64,000 nucleotides of DNA from Saussurea involucrata. Taxonomy: Eukaryota > Streptophyta > Magnoliopsida > Asterales > Asteraceae. The stretch spans positions 85,065,484-85,129,483 of the forward strand of contig CM066313.1 of NCBI GenBank assembly GCA_033807775.1. The letters run 5' to 3'. Under the pieces are notes generated by a model, which was not told the origin of the DNA, made no database searches, and saw nothing but the letters and a program-made list of their open reading frames with translations. Shown in pieces: positions 11,027-20,830 of this stretch (its first letter is position 1; each line of letters begins with the position of its first letter). A program made the translations under genes and the position numbers.

Positions 11027-14000
11027 AAGCTATGAGATGGCTGAAAGAATTAGAGGCTATCTTCAAAACGTGTAAATGTGCTGAAGAAGATAAAGTACTT
11101 TATGGGACGGCAATGCTAAAAGGTGATGCTCTGTATTGGTGGGAGGCTCATATAGAATCGGGAGGAGCGGATATATACTCTACTTTTTCATGGGAGGAAT
11201 TCGTGTTAGCTTTCACAACACACTTCTGTCCACAAGCTGCTGTCAGACAATTGGAAGAAGAATTTATGAATCTACAGCAAGGGAATTTGTCAGTCAGAGA
11301 CTATACTGCACGATTTTTAGAAAAATCTCGTTTTGCAGGATATTATGTTGCTACAGAAAAGATGAAAATGGAGAGATTTATCTATGGGTTGAATTCAGAA
11401 GTTCGAAGACTAGTGACTGCAACAAGGCCAGATACGTTTACAGCTGCAGTGGATGCTGCAGAAAATGTCGAACGAGACAATAAAAGGGATGCCGGTGATA
11501 AGAGTTTGGGGAAAAGGAAATGGGAAGGACTACCACAGGATCCAAAGAAGTCTAGATTCCAGAGGTTCGATAACCGTCCGTCGTTTCGACCAGCGGAAAG
11601 ACCATGTCCGAGATGTAATCGCTACCATCAGGGAAATTGTCAAGTGGAATCTCGGGATTTTTTTAAGTGTGGGAAAACCGGTCATGTTGTTAAAGATTGT
11701 CGATTAACACGGTTTTGTTTTTTGTGTAATTCTCCGGATCACCTCCAATCAGATTGTCCACGAGGTAGAATACAACAAGGGGGTACATCCGGGAAACCAG
11801 CCATTACTAGACCAATTGTCCCAAGAATAGAACCACCGAAAACGAGGGGTCGTACATTCCAAATGACAGCTAAAGAGGCGGAGGAAACTCCGGATGTGGT
11901 CACAGGTACATTTTTCATAAACTCCACGCGTGCTAAAGTGTTATTTGATTCTGGTGCAAATCGATCTTTTGTGTCTCCCTCCTTTGCTGCTCACATGCAT
12001 TTAGAGACTAAAATGTTAAAACATGCTTTATTAGTAGATACTGCAAATGATAACCAAGTGACAGTTAAAGAGGTTTTTGATTGTTGCATGATAAATATAG
12101 AGGGGTGTGGAGTACCGATACAATTATTTCCAATAGAGTTGATCGAGTTTGATGTGGTAGTAGGGATGGATTGGTTAGCTGAAAATCGGGCTAATATAGT
12201 TTGTGATAAGAAAATAATCAATGTCGTTTTACCTGATAAGAGATCAGTAGTGATTTATGGAGATCGTAAGAATCATCAGTCCAGTCTTATATCTATGATA
12301 AAAGCCCGTAAATGTGTTAACAAGGGTTGCTCTAGTTATTTAGCTTATGTGATAGACAGTAGGCCTGAAAAGATTAAGCTGGAGGATATTTCTATCGTTA
12401 GTGAATATCCAGAAGTTTTCCCTGAAGACTTGAATAGTCTTCCTCCTGTTAGACAAGTAGAATTTGGTATTGACTTAATCCCAGGAGCCGCTCCTATTGC
12501 TCGCGCGCCGTACCGATTAGCACCTCCAGAGATGAAAGAAATGATGGCACAACTTCAAGATTTATCTGATAAGGGCTTCATCAGACCTAGCTCTTCGCCA
12601 TGGGGTGCACCAGTTTTGTTTGTAAAAAAGAAAGACGGTTCAATGAGAATGTGTATTGACTACCGGGAGCTGAACAAGCGTACGATTAAGAACAAGTATC
12701 CACTTCCAAGAATTGATGACCTCTTCGATCAATTAGTTGGAGCTTGTTACTTCTCCAAGATTGATCTCAGATCTGGTTATCATCAGTTAAAGGTTAAGGA
12801 AGAAGACGTTCTGAAGACTGCCTTTCGTACGAGGTATGGTCACTACGAATTTTTGGTGATGCCCTTCGGATTAACGAACGCTCCGGCCGCTTTTATGGAT
12901 CTAATGAATCGGGTATGTAAGCCTTACCTCGATAAATTTGTCATTGTGTTTATCAATGATATACTTATTTATTCTCGATCCAAAGAGGATCACGCGCAAC
13001 ATCTTCGTTTGATTCTGGGGTTGCTGAAGAAAGAAAAGTTGTACGCTAAGTTTTCTAAATGTGAATTCTGGTTGCGGGAAGTTCAGTTTTTGGGTCATGT
13101 AGTTTCAGAGAAGGGTATACAAGTTGATCCAGCGAAAGTGGAAGCAATTGAAAGATGGGAACCGCCAAAGACGGCAACCGAAGTACGTAGTTTTCTAGGT
13201 CTAGCTGGATACTATCGGAAATTTATAAAAGACTTTTCTCGAATTGCGACGCCATTGACTAAGCTAACTCGGAATAATCTAAAGTTTGAATGGAAAGCAG
13301 AACAGGATGAGGCATTCAGAATATTGAAGGAGAAACTCTGCAGCGCGCCGATATTAGCATTGCCAGAAGGTTCTGATGATTTTGTGGTCTACAGTGATGC
13401 TTCTAAGCTGGGATTGGGATGTGTACTTATGCAACGTGGAAAGGTGATTGCCTATGCTTCTCGTCAGCTAAAGGATCATGAAAGACAATATCCTACTCAC
13501 GATATGGAGCTTGCAGCAGTTGTCTTTGCATTGAAGATTTGGAGACATTATCTTTATGGTTCTAAATGCCAAATTTTCACTGACCATAAGAGTCTCCAAC
13601 ATCTTTTCGATCAGAAGGAACTGAATATGAGGCAAAGAAGATGGTTGGAATTGGTAAATGATTATGATTGTGAAATCCTTTATCACCCCGGGAAGGCGAA
13701 CGTGGTGGCAGATGCGCTAAGTCGTCAAGAAAGAAGTGGAACGATAAAAGCGATATCGCTACGAGCTGAACTCCTTCCAAATATCTTTGACGAATTACTG
13801 AAGTGCCAAATAGATGCTTATCAGGAAGAAAGTTTGAAATCAGAACGGTTAGTGGGAATATCAGCATTGCTTGGGAAAGATGACCGTGGGTTATTGTGTA
13901 TGGGGAACAGAATTTGGGTGCCTCGTTTGGGTGGATTACGTGATCGGGTACTACAAGAGGCTCATCAATCTCGATTTTCTATTCATCCAAGTACAAATAA

Positions 14001-14454
14001 AATGTATGGAGATTTGAAACAATTCTATTGGTGGCCGGGAATGAAGAGAAGTGTTGCTAAGTATGTGGAAGATTGTACTACCTGCAAGAAAGTAAAGATT
14101 GAACATCAGAAGCCGTTTGGTCAGTTACAACGACTGGATATACCAATGTGGAAATGGGATCAGATCACTACTGATTTTATTACCAAGTTGCCTAGAACTT
14201 CAAAGGGATTCGATTCTATCTGGGTGATTGTGGATAGATTGACGAAGTCTGCTCATTTCTTGCCGATAAAAGAAACTGATTCCTTGGAACGTTTGGCCAA
14301 ATTGTACATTAATGAAATAGTAACTCGACATGGAGTTCCAATCTCGATTATTTCTGATCGAGATAGTCGTTTTACTTCCAGATTCTGGAGAAGCTTTCAA
14401 AAAAGAGATGGGAACACAGATAAAGTTGAGCACAACATATCATCCTCAGACTGA
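10987..14454 (+). pseudogene. Chromovirus gag-pol: gag C-terminus, protease, RT, RNase H, integrase
   Basis: True homology starts near 11022 (PVKAMRWLKELEAIF, retrotransposon gag). A first zinc knuckle around residues 218-238 has lost its first cysteine (FFKCGKTGH, expected C-x2-C), while a second (CFLCNSPDHLQSDC) is complete. The aspartic protease motif DSGA is at residue 321 (11947). RT spans about residues 490-670; its catalytic box reads F-I-N-D-I-L (codon 12955-12957 is AAT), where the family has two adjacent Asp. RNase H has SDAS and TDHKSL. Integrase shows the HHCC finger (H..H at about 13960-13990, CTTC at about 14080), then Asp at TTDFI and Asp at SDRDSRF. An extra A in the run near 14399 shifts the frame and the ORF ends at 14454. 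Confidence 0.9.
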
Positions 14455-15212
14455 CGGACAGAGTGAAAGAACAATCCAGACTTTAGAAGATATGCTTCGG
14501 GCTTGTATAGTTGATTTTGGAGGATCGTGGGATAAACATCTGCCTTTGATAGAATTTGCTTACAACAACAGTTATCATTCCAGCATTCAAGCGGCACCGT
14601 TTGAAGTATTATATGGTAGAAAATGCCGAACGCCTCTGTGTTGGAATGAAGTGGGGGAAAAAGCAATTAGCGGGGCCAGAAATAGTACAGTTAACAGCAG
14701 ATAAAATTACTCAGATTCGGGAGAGATTGAAAACGGCTCAAGACAGACAGAAAAGTTATGCAGATCGACGCCGGAAACCGTTAGAGTTCCAAGTCGGGGA
14801 ATTTGTGATGTTGAAAGTTTCGCCCTGGAAAGGAGTCATACGTTTTGGGAAGCAAGGTAAACTCAGTCCGCGGTATATTGGGCCATTTGAAATTACGGAA
14901 AGAATTGGTGAAGTAGCTTACAGATTGGATCTTCCGCCGGAATTAAGCAGGATTCACAACGCATTTCATATATCAAATTTTCGAAAGTGTTTGATTACAC
15001 CAGACCAGGCAGTCTCTCTACCAGATATCCAGGTTGACGAAAAGTTAAATTATGTGGAGGAACCGGAAGCTATAGTTGATCACAAAGTCAAAGTATTGAG
15101 GAACAAAGAGATCAGACAAGTAAAGGTTCAGTGGAAGCATCATAGAGGTCAGGATGCGACGTGAGAATCAGAGTCGGAAATGAGAGCCAAATACCCTCAT
15201 CTTTTCACTTAA
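14398..15212 (+). pseudogene. Chromovirus integrase C-terminus and chromodomain-like tail (broken)
   Basis: After the frameshift at about 14399 the integrase core resumes (HPQTDGQSERT, carrying the catalytic Glu). A second extra A in the run near 14657 shifts the frame again, and coding continues to the stop at 15162-15164. The distal part includes the GPFEI and AFHISNF blocks typical of chromovirus integrases and then VQWKHHRG, the end of a divergent chromodomain. The stop at 15162 replaces the Trp expected after A-T in this block; open sequence continues beyond it through YPHLF to a TAA at 15210-15212. Confidence 0.85.
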
Positions 15213-15250
15213 CTGAATTCCGGGACAGAATTCTTTTAAGGGGGAGATGT
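15213..15250 (+). promoter_or_regulatory. Polypurine tract region before the 3' LTR
   Basis: AAGGGGGAGA at about 15238-15247 lies immediately upstream of the 3' LTR start, the expected plus-strand primer. The preceding GAATTCCGGGACAG block is shared with the LARD-like element (716-726), linking the two families. Confidence 0.75.
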
Positions 15251-16854
15251 TGTAATAACCAGGTATTTTATCTAATTTAAAGTTGGAATTTTATAAGTCT
15301 TTATTTTAGTATTTTATGGAGTTAAGAAATTAAGGGATAAGTTTTAATTTTATAATAGAAGTTTAGGGGCATGTTTTGCCAAGTGAAACAAGTTTAGGGT
15401 TTGTTTGGTAATTTATCCAAAAAAATTTAGCCAAACCGACTTCCTATTCTAATTAGGATGAGGTGTCCAAGTTTAAGGAAAATATCAAAAAGTGTTGGTG
15501 TGTGAAATGTGTTCGGTTTAGAGAGAGAGAGAAAGAAATCGAGAGAAATCAAGGGAAAGAAGAAGAAGCAGGGAATCAAGAGTTGCTGCAGTAATTTAAG
15601 TGTCAAATTGAAGTAAACAAGGTAACAAATCCATCCTTGTATGTGTTTTAAATTCTTAAAAGTGTTCTTGAGTTTGTTAGTTAAGTTTTAGGTGGGTTTT
15701 TGTTAAAAATGGATGTTTTAGTCTTAAACATATCTGCATCTTTACAGCAACATACATAGATTAAAAGTACAAATTCTGGGTTTTTAGGATGAACAGTGAA
15801 CTGCGACATTCATCGAAGTCGCCATGGATGACTGCGATATTCAACGAAGTCGCAATGGTTGGTTGCGACTTGGTCTTGAAGTCGCAATGGTCGTTTGCGA
15901 CATGGATTGGAATCGCAGTAGTTGATTGAGATTTGGGTTTGGGATCGCAGTAGTGGATTGCGACTTAGGATTGAAGTCGCAATAGTGGGTTGCGATTTCG
16001 GGGTGAAGTCGCAGTAGATGGTTGCGACTTGGCACTATGCATTGCGATTCTAATTTACTTTTAGAAGGTTGCGACTTCAGTCGAGGATTTCACAAGTTTA
16101 GTTTTAAAAAGAGATATTTGGTATTTTGTGTGATTTCAGATTCTGTGAAGGGTGGTCGTACGTGATAATTATCTTGGAAAAGCTTTTGTGATAAACATAT
16201 CAGGTGAGTTTTACTTTAAAATTATTTTTACTGGAATACATTATGTGGATAACAAATGTTTGATAAATTGTATGAATATGTCATACGTAGGTGATTATAA
16301 TATATTGAGATATTATAATTACGTGAGTATTATATGGGAATATAATACGTGGCCGGGTTTTGGACCGGTGTGTTAAAATTGGTTCGCAACCAATAAAGTT
16401 GGCCATTGGTGGAGGGATAAGGTGGGACGAGACAGGTATAATGCATCAATCATGACTGGTATTAATTTATGTGTGATATATGTGTATTTATATAAAGAGT
16501 ATTTTATATAAATGAATTTTGATGATTTCCAAATGTCAGGGATTTGCTCACTAGACCCTTAGGTCTAACCCTCATTTTCTGTTTTAAAAATATGTATTCC
16601 AGGTGGTGATTCCAGTAAGACCAAGTGATCTGAAAACTTGATGGGTAGCTTTTGGGAAGATAATTATTATGAAATTGTGGATGCTCTTGTACTTACAACT
16701 AGGTTTTTATTATTATGTTGTAAATTTAAATAGGATCAAGTTGTACTGAATTTCTTATTATGTTCAGACTTTAGTTGGGACCAAATGTGAAATATGAAGT
16801 ACTTTTGTTGAAAACATGTTATGAATTATATGTTATATGTATATTTGGATTGTG
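15251..16854 (+). repeat. 3' LTR of the chromovirus, right end clipped
   Basis: Matches 8731-10368 and stops at GGATTGTG, about 10 bases short of the 5' LTR end. It carries a 34-bp deletion near 15717 relative to the 5' LTR. The dyad array is at about 15815-16025, a donor-like CAG/GTGAGTT at 16201-16209, and the palindrome plus CAG/GT at 16552-16604. The clip point fuses directly to a PP2 coding exon. Confidence 0.9.
15815..16025 (+). repeat. TCGCAA-N7-TTGCGA dyad array, 3' LTR copy
   Basis: The same seven-dyad array as in the 5' LTR, with better-preserved halves in places; TCGCAA-TGGTTGG-TTGCGA near 15848 is perfect here but mutated (TCACAA) in the 5' copy. Confidence 0.85.
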
Positions 16855-17266
16855 CAAAATCAAGTCTCAAATACTATCACCTCAAACAACATATGCATGT
16901 TACCTTGTCTACAAGATGACTTCTCACAATGATGGAATTGAGGCTCCTGTGGAAGTGACACATACAGATTTGTTTTCGAAGGATTTTCAATCGCCTAATA
17001 CTTGGTATATCTATCTACGTAGTCCTCGAACCCCGGTTATTAGATTAAACGTTGTTGAAGAATGCATCGACAACCCATCGGATATACCTAAAATGATTAG
17101 AGGCTTTCCACGGTTGAGGAACGATGGTTGGATGGAAGTTCAATTCTGGGAATTTCAAACTTCTGATACTAGCAAAATTATTAGGATGCAGTTTGAGTTG
17201 AAAAACCTCAATGAAAAGTCATATTATGAGAGTGTTGTGCAAGGCGTTGAGTTTAAAACCTTATAG
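16855..17266 (+). pseudogene. Phloem protein 2 (PP2) domain fragment fused to LTR
   Basis: Reads KIKSQILSPQTTYACYLVYK, then a Gly/Glu-poor middle, then NDGWMEVQFWEF and VVQGVEFKT before a stop at 17264-17266. These are the conserved blocks of the PP2 (phloem lectin) domain: G-K-I start, L-S-P-x-T-x-Y-x-x-Y-L-V, D-G-W-[ML]-E and the C-terminal V-x-G-[VI]-E-[FI]. The N-terminal third of the domain is missing because the chromovirus LTR abuts it. An in-frame ATG within the LTR (16775) would give a 163-residue chimera whose first 27 residues are LTR-encoded. Lectin binding is known for the family; function of this fragment is doubtful. Confidence 0.75.
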
Positions 17267-17902
17267 ATTATATTATTTATGTTGGGGGTAGGAGTTAATT
17301 GTAAATTAGCATAATTAGTTTGTTTTTTCATTTTACCTCTTGTGATGATGTATATTTCAAATTCAATTAATTTCCTTGGAACAGTTCTATTTAGACACCT
17401 ATTTCTCCATTCCACTTTTGGGATATTAACTCCCTTCTTAAAGATGGAGAGGTTTGGGTTGAGTATGCAGAAGTTCCTCCGAAAGCCTTCTTGAAAACTT
17501 ATGCGAAAGTAAAGTTGCAACTCGATCCCTTGCAACTAGGTTGTGACTACTTGCTTACAACTATGTAACTTGTGGATGGTTCGTTGATTAGCTCGAACCT
17601 ATCGTAGATTATTGTATATGTATGACTTATCTCTCTTAATTTTTGTTTCTCATGGTTCTTTCTATCATGTGTTCTTCCTGAAACAATTCTAATCATTAAT
17701 GAATAAGGATTCTTGTGAACGAACAATATCCATTATTATAATATACAAATCCTTGTCACTACTAAATGAAAGACTTTTGCCCACGGACTTTTCCCTGGAA
17801 ATCTGTCGCTAAAGTGTGATTTGTCACAAAATTGTCACAAAAGATGGTGGATACTCATTGTTTCTAAACCTTAATTTCCGATAGTGATGTTTAACGAGTT
17901 GA
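17267..17902. other. No gene; possible short CACTA-like element
   Basis: AT-rich flank of the PP2 fragment. A frame at about 17400-17566 (KDGEVWVEYAEVPPKAFLKT) could be a gene scrap that I do not recognise. 17757-17888 starts TCACTACT and ends ATAGTGA, with a cccacggactttt-like interior, and may be a small CACTA-type derivative; this rests only on the short termini. Confidence 0.3.
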
Positions 17903-18059
17903 GATGTAATAACCCTCGTAAGTTATCTTGTTATTTTATGTTAAAATCCAAGTTTAGGAATAGTGGGTAGTATTGTTATTCTATTATTTTATGTGAAGTG
18001 TTATGTTAAAGTGTTGTATTTGATATAATTCAAAGTCTAGGGGTTGTATTATGATGATA
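17903..18059 (+). repeat. Truncated gypsy LTR 5' end
   Basis: TGTAATAACCCTCG at about 17906 resembles the start of the chromovirus LTRs here (TGTAATAACC), followed by an AAAGTCTAGGGG-type segment. It is cut short by the copia LTR that begins at 18060. Confidence 0.35.
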
Positions 18060-18310
18060 TGTTAGTGCTTAAATGTTATTGTACTAAGTAGAGGGACCAT
18101 ATTTGTAATAGGATCATAGTTTACCCTAGGTATATAATGTTTGCATTCTCTAGCCTTCCTAATTAGGTCATCTATTGCAATTTCACCAAGTACACACACA
18201 TCACCTTTTGCTCTCTAGATTGCATATTGTACTTGGATTGCCCTTATTGAATATAGAGATGACCCCCTTTTGATTCATATTTGGATTGATTACTTGTTTC
18301 TGGGATCACA
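18060..18310 (+). repeat. Copia LTR related to the outer copia element
   Basis: Begins TGTTAGTGCTTAAATGTTATTG and ends ACTTGTTTCTGGGATCACA, matching in reverse orientation the 247-bp LTRs at 31514-31760 and 57915-58161, with a diverged centre. The primer-site region follows at once. No second LTR or coding region of this copy is in the neighbourhood, so it is a 5' remnant. Confidence 0.8.
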
Positions 18311-19020
18311 ATTGGTATCAGGGCCTAGCAGAGAAGAATTTGTGTATCAATCCATTGATTTTTATCAATTTTTGAAGAAATTGTACCCAACTCTAATCTA
18401 TACAATTCTCATCTCAATCAATTGATATTTATGGTTTAAGCATTGTTACTTGAATTCACAATTGGTATCAGAGCCAAAATCGAAGGAATCAATCATCGAT
18501 ACGATCATTCTGCAACGATTCATCATCAACAACCCAATCTGGTATGAAACAGTAATATTTTCGGAATTTTTGTTGCACACACTGTATTGGGATTGAAAAA
18601 CACATTTCTGTTGGTTTTTGGACAAAACTCGAAGCATTAAAGTTGTCCAGAATACCCTCGCGCATCTGCGTACCAATTTTCAGCCCAAACAGATCATTTT
18701 TGAGAATTAGACTTAAGATTATTTGAATCTTCATCCATATCGTAACTGCAAATGTTCTTCATGTTCATCTATATCGCAACCAACATGCATTCAAACATTC
18801 TACCATATCGCAATGGTCATAGATTCATCAATATCACAAGGTGAACAGTATCATATCGCAAGGTTCACTTGCGACTTGAGCCATATCGCAAGGGTCACTT
18901 GCGACTTGCTCCATATCGCAATCCACAACATTTTGAACAGTGCATATCGCAACCTTCAGTTGCGATACGGCAAGATTTTTTCTTGTTGCGATATCACCTT
19001 TTGCGACATCAGTTAATCGA
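18311..19020 (+). mobile_element. Leader of the truncated copia copy, with dyads and two primer-like sites
   Basis: ATTGGTATCAGGG follows the LTR (one base off the iMet site), and a perfect TTGGTATCAGAGCC occurs again at 18462-18475 after TTACTTGAATTCACA, which itself resembles the LTR end, suggesting a partial LTR-end duplication. TCGCAA-N7-TTGCGA dyads start at 18856, 18886, (degenerate) 18916 and 18947, 30-31 bp apart. The same arrangement of LTR, primer site and dyad-bearing leader exists in the outer copia element. Gag does not follow. Confidence 0.65.
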
Positions 19021-19034
19021 ATCAAAAATCGATT

Positions 19035-19195
19035 TGAAATCGAATCATAAATGGATTGCATCAACGATTTCATCTCCTCGATTCGAATGTACTCGTAGGA
19101 CTCGGGGCGTTTCTCACTGAAGAGATCCATGAGGTTGAGGTTACCGATGACCGACCAAGGTTTGGGTCCCGGCGACGAGGCGTTTCGCGCTGGTG
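19035..19195 (-). pseudogene. Cytochrome P450 fragment (internally deleted)
   Basis: The minus strand reads SPGPKPWSVIGNLNL, the proline-rich hinge of plant A-type P450s, fused directly to LFSEKRPESYEYIRIEEMKS, which corresponds to a block normally about 100 residues further along (helix C-D region: [LM]FS-x-K-R-x-E-S-Y-E-Y-I-R). The intervening membrane-proximal region and everything beyond, including the heme Cys loop, are absent. The internal deletion and the antisense setting next to a copia leader point to a captured or rearranged exon, not a gene. Confidence 0.6.
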
Positions 19196-19280
19196 GTGTT
19201 GTTGGACTCGCCGGAAACAATGCTTGGCTAGGAATTCTCCTGTGAAACATGGTTTTCTTTATGAAATCTTGAAATTCTTT

Positions 19281-19405
19281 GGCCTAACCAAATTAAACAA
19301 CGATGTAGGGAAAGATGGAGCCATAAAGGGAAAGGTTTTGGAGGGAGAGTTCATAGATTCGACCATTGTTGCAAGTGGCTCCGATGAGGTTGGATGTGAA
19401 ATCGG
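19281..19405 (-). pseudogene. Leucine-rich repeat protein fragment
   Basis: One minus-strand frame reads IGATCNNGRIYELSLQNLSL followed by YGSIFPYI and a stop. This is the usual junction of an LRR N-terminal cap (G-x-T-C-x-x-G-R-[VI]) with the first repeat (L-x-L-x-x-x-x-L-x-G-x-[IL]). It is only about 40 codons long and ends at a stop, so it is a fragment of a receptor-like or LRR extracellular protein. Short length keeps confidence low. Confidence 0.4.
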
Positions 19406-19560
19406 AACATGGGTTTGAGAAGGTAGGTTTGGTCAGTTATGGAGGTTCTCGATGGGGTCTTGAAATGATTCAAACAGAACGAAGCTTTTGGCGGAGGAGA
19501 TGTTTTCGGTGAAGAGGGTTTTGGGGAGGAGAGGGTAGTGTCTTCTAGAAGCTTTCTCAA

Positions 19561-20545
19561 TTATAATCCAAGATATCATATTTTTAATACCCAATATGCC
19601 CTTTCACTTTTAATTTCAATCCATAGTAAATCATAAACTTCTAATTTATTTCAAAATTGTCATTGCTTTTAATGACCATAGATTAAAACCAATTTGGACC
19701 AATAGGAATCAAGGGATTTTCTTGGTTTTAGCAATAGTAATCTGATTTCGTTAAGGGTAGTTTAGGGTTTTTATATTTTAATTATTTAATATATATTTAC
19801 TTTCCTTCTATCACGTTAGGATAGTTATGGTAGTTTCCTTTTATCACGTTAGGATAATTATGGTAGTTAGTTTTTTTTAAGATTAACCTTTTATCACGTT
19901 AGGTTAATTATGGTAGTTAGTATTTTTTTAAGATTAACCTTAAATCATTTTCTTGTTCCTAAATCTAGCGTTTTCATCTCAATTTTTTTCTCTCTCGATC
20001 ATGAACTCCATCCAACACATGCATGTATGCACATCAAATTCCGATTACTAACACAAGTGTATATATGAAGATTTAAAAATGTGCCTATATGCACATCAGT
20101 TGCATATATGAAGATCAAAAAATGCATATATGCATTTAAAACTGCATATATGCACATCTTAGAATTGCGTATATGCATATCTTAGAACTGCATATATGCA
20201 GATCTTAGAATCGCATACATAAAAACAAAAAATTGGAGCTGCGCATATGCACATATCACAAATAATGTATATGTGCATTTATGCACGTAACCCACTTTGG
20301 TCTTTATTTATGAGCACACACCTCAATAATCAACAACGAATATGTAGAATTATTCAAATTGAACTCCATGTGATGATGTGTATCATTGTAGTTGATTTAT
20401 ACAATGCTTGATTTCTTGAAAACCAAAAATACCAAAAATACGAATGAACCCTAGATCTGTTGTCCATCGGGTGAGACTCGCATCGCTGAAACCCTAGCCT
20501 CCACCCAACTCAACACCGAAAGAAACCCTAAAGCGACTCTCATCC
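19561..20545. repeat. AT-rich DNA with two local repeat arrays
   Basis: No gene seen. 19805-19935 repeats a TTTTATCACGTTAGGATAAT-type unit three times. 20040-20290 repeats a unit built on the palindrome GCATATATGC with CACATCTTAGAA-type spacers. 20440-20545 looks like the 5' untranslated region of the following gene relic. Confidence 0.5.
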
Positions 20546-20830
20546 ATGGCCAAGAAACGAAAGTCTCGTGCTTCACAACCTTCGGTAGAAGAATTGTACC
20601 TATGGAGGAGCCTCAAGAGCAAATTAATTAAGCACAACACCAACAGGAGCAGGAAGAAGATGCTCAAGAAGAAGACGAAGAAGAAGAAAGCGATGACGAA
20701 ACCACCCTAAACGAGGTCAAGGTCGAAGAGAACGACGGCGAAGGAGGAGAAGAAGAAGAAGAAGAAGAAACAGAGGATTTGGATGAAGAGCCTGTAGAAA
20801 ATTCTTGAGCCTTTCACCCGATGAGTGATG
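20546..20830 (+). pseudogene. Acidic RNA-binding-protein relic, UBA2-like N-terminus
   Basis: ATG at 20546 opens MAKKRKSRASQPSVEE, then a frameshift near 20594 moves the protein to another frame (VPMEEPQEQIN, an in-frame TAA at about 20629, then a long Glu/Asp-rich run to about 20800). Just past it, one frame reads LEPFTR. A basic MAKKRK start, a Glu-rich stretch and an L-[LE]-E-P-F-[ST]-[KR] block are what I remember of plant UBP1-associated protein 2 (UBA2), upstream of its RRMs; no RRM follows. The assignment is tentative. With two disruptions in under 300 bases it is not functional. Confidence 0.4.

Larger units (their letters stand above)
8731..16854 (+). mobile_element. Ty3/gypsy chromovirus (Tekay/Del-like), degenerate
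   Basis: A full-layout element: 5' LTR, tRNA-iMet primer site, gag, protease, RT, RNase H, integrase, remnant chromodomain, purine tract and 3' LTR. Domain order (integrase after RNase H) defines Ty3/gypsy, and the basic C-terminal tail after the integrase fits chromoviruses. The 3' LTR lacks the last roughly 10 bases present in the 5' LTR (ggttgttaca) and the flanks (ctaaa on the left, caaaa on the right) form no target duplication, so the right junction was clipped or recombined after insertion. LTRs differ by roughly ten substitutions, a 34-bp deletion and a 10-bp inversion-like change, so the insertion is fairly recent. Confidence 0.9.
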
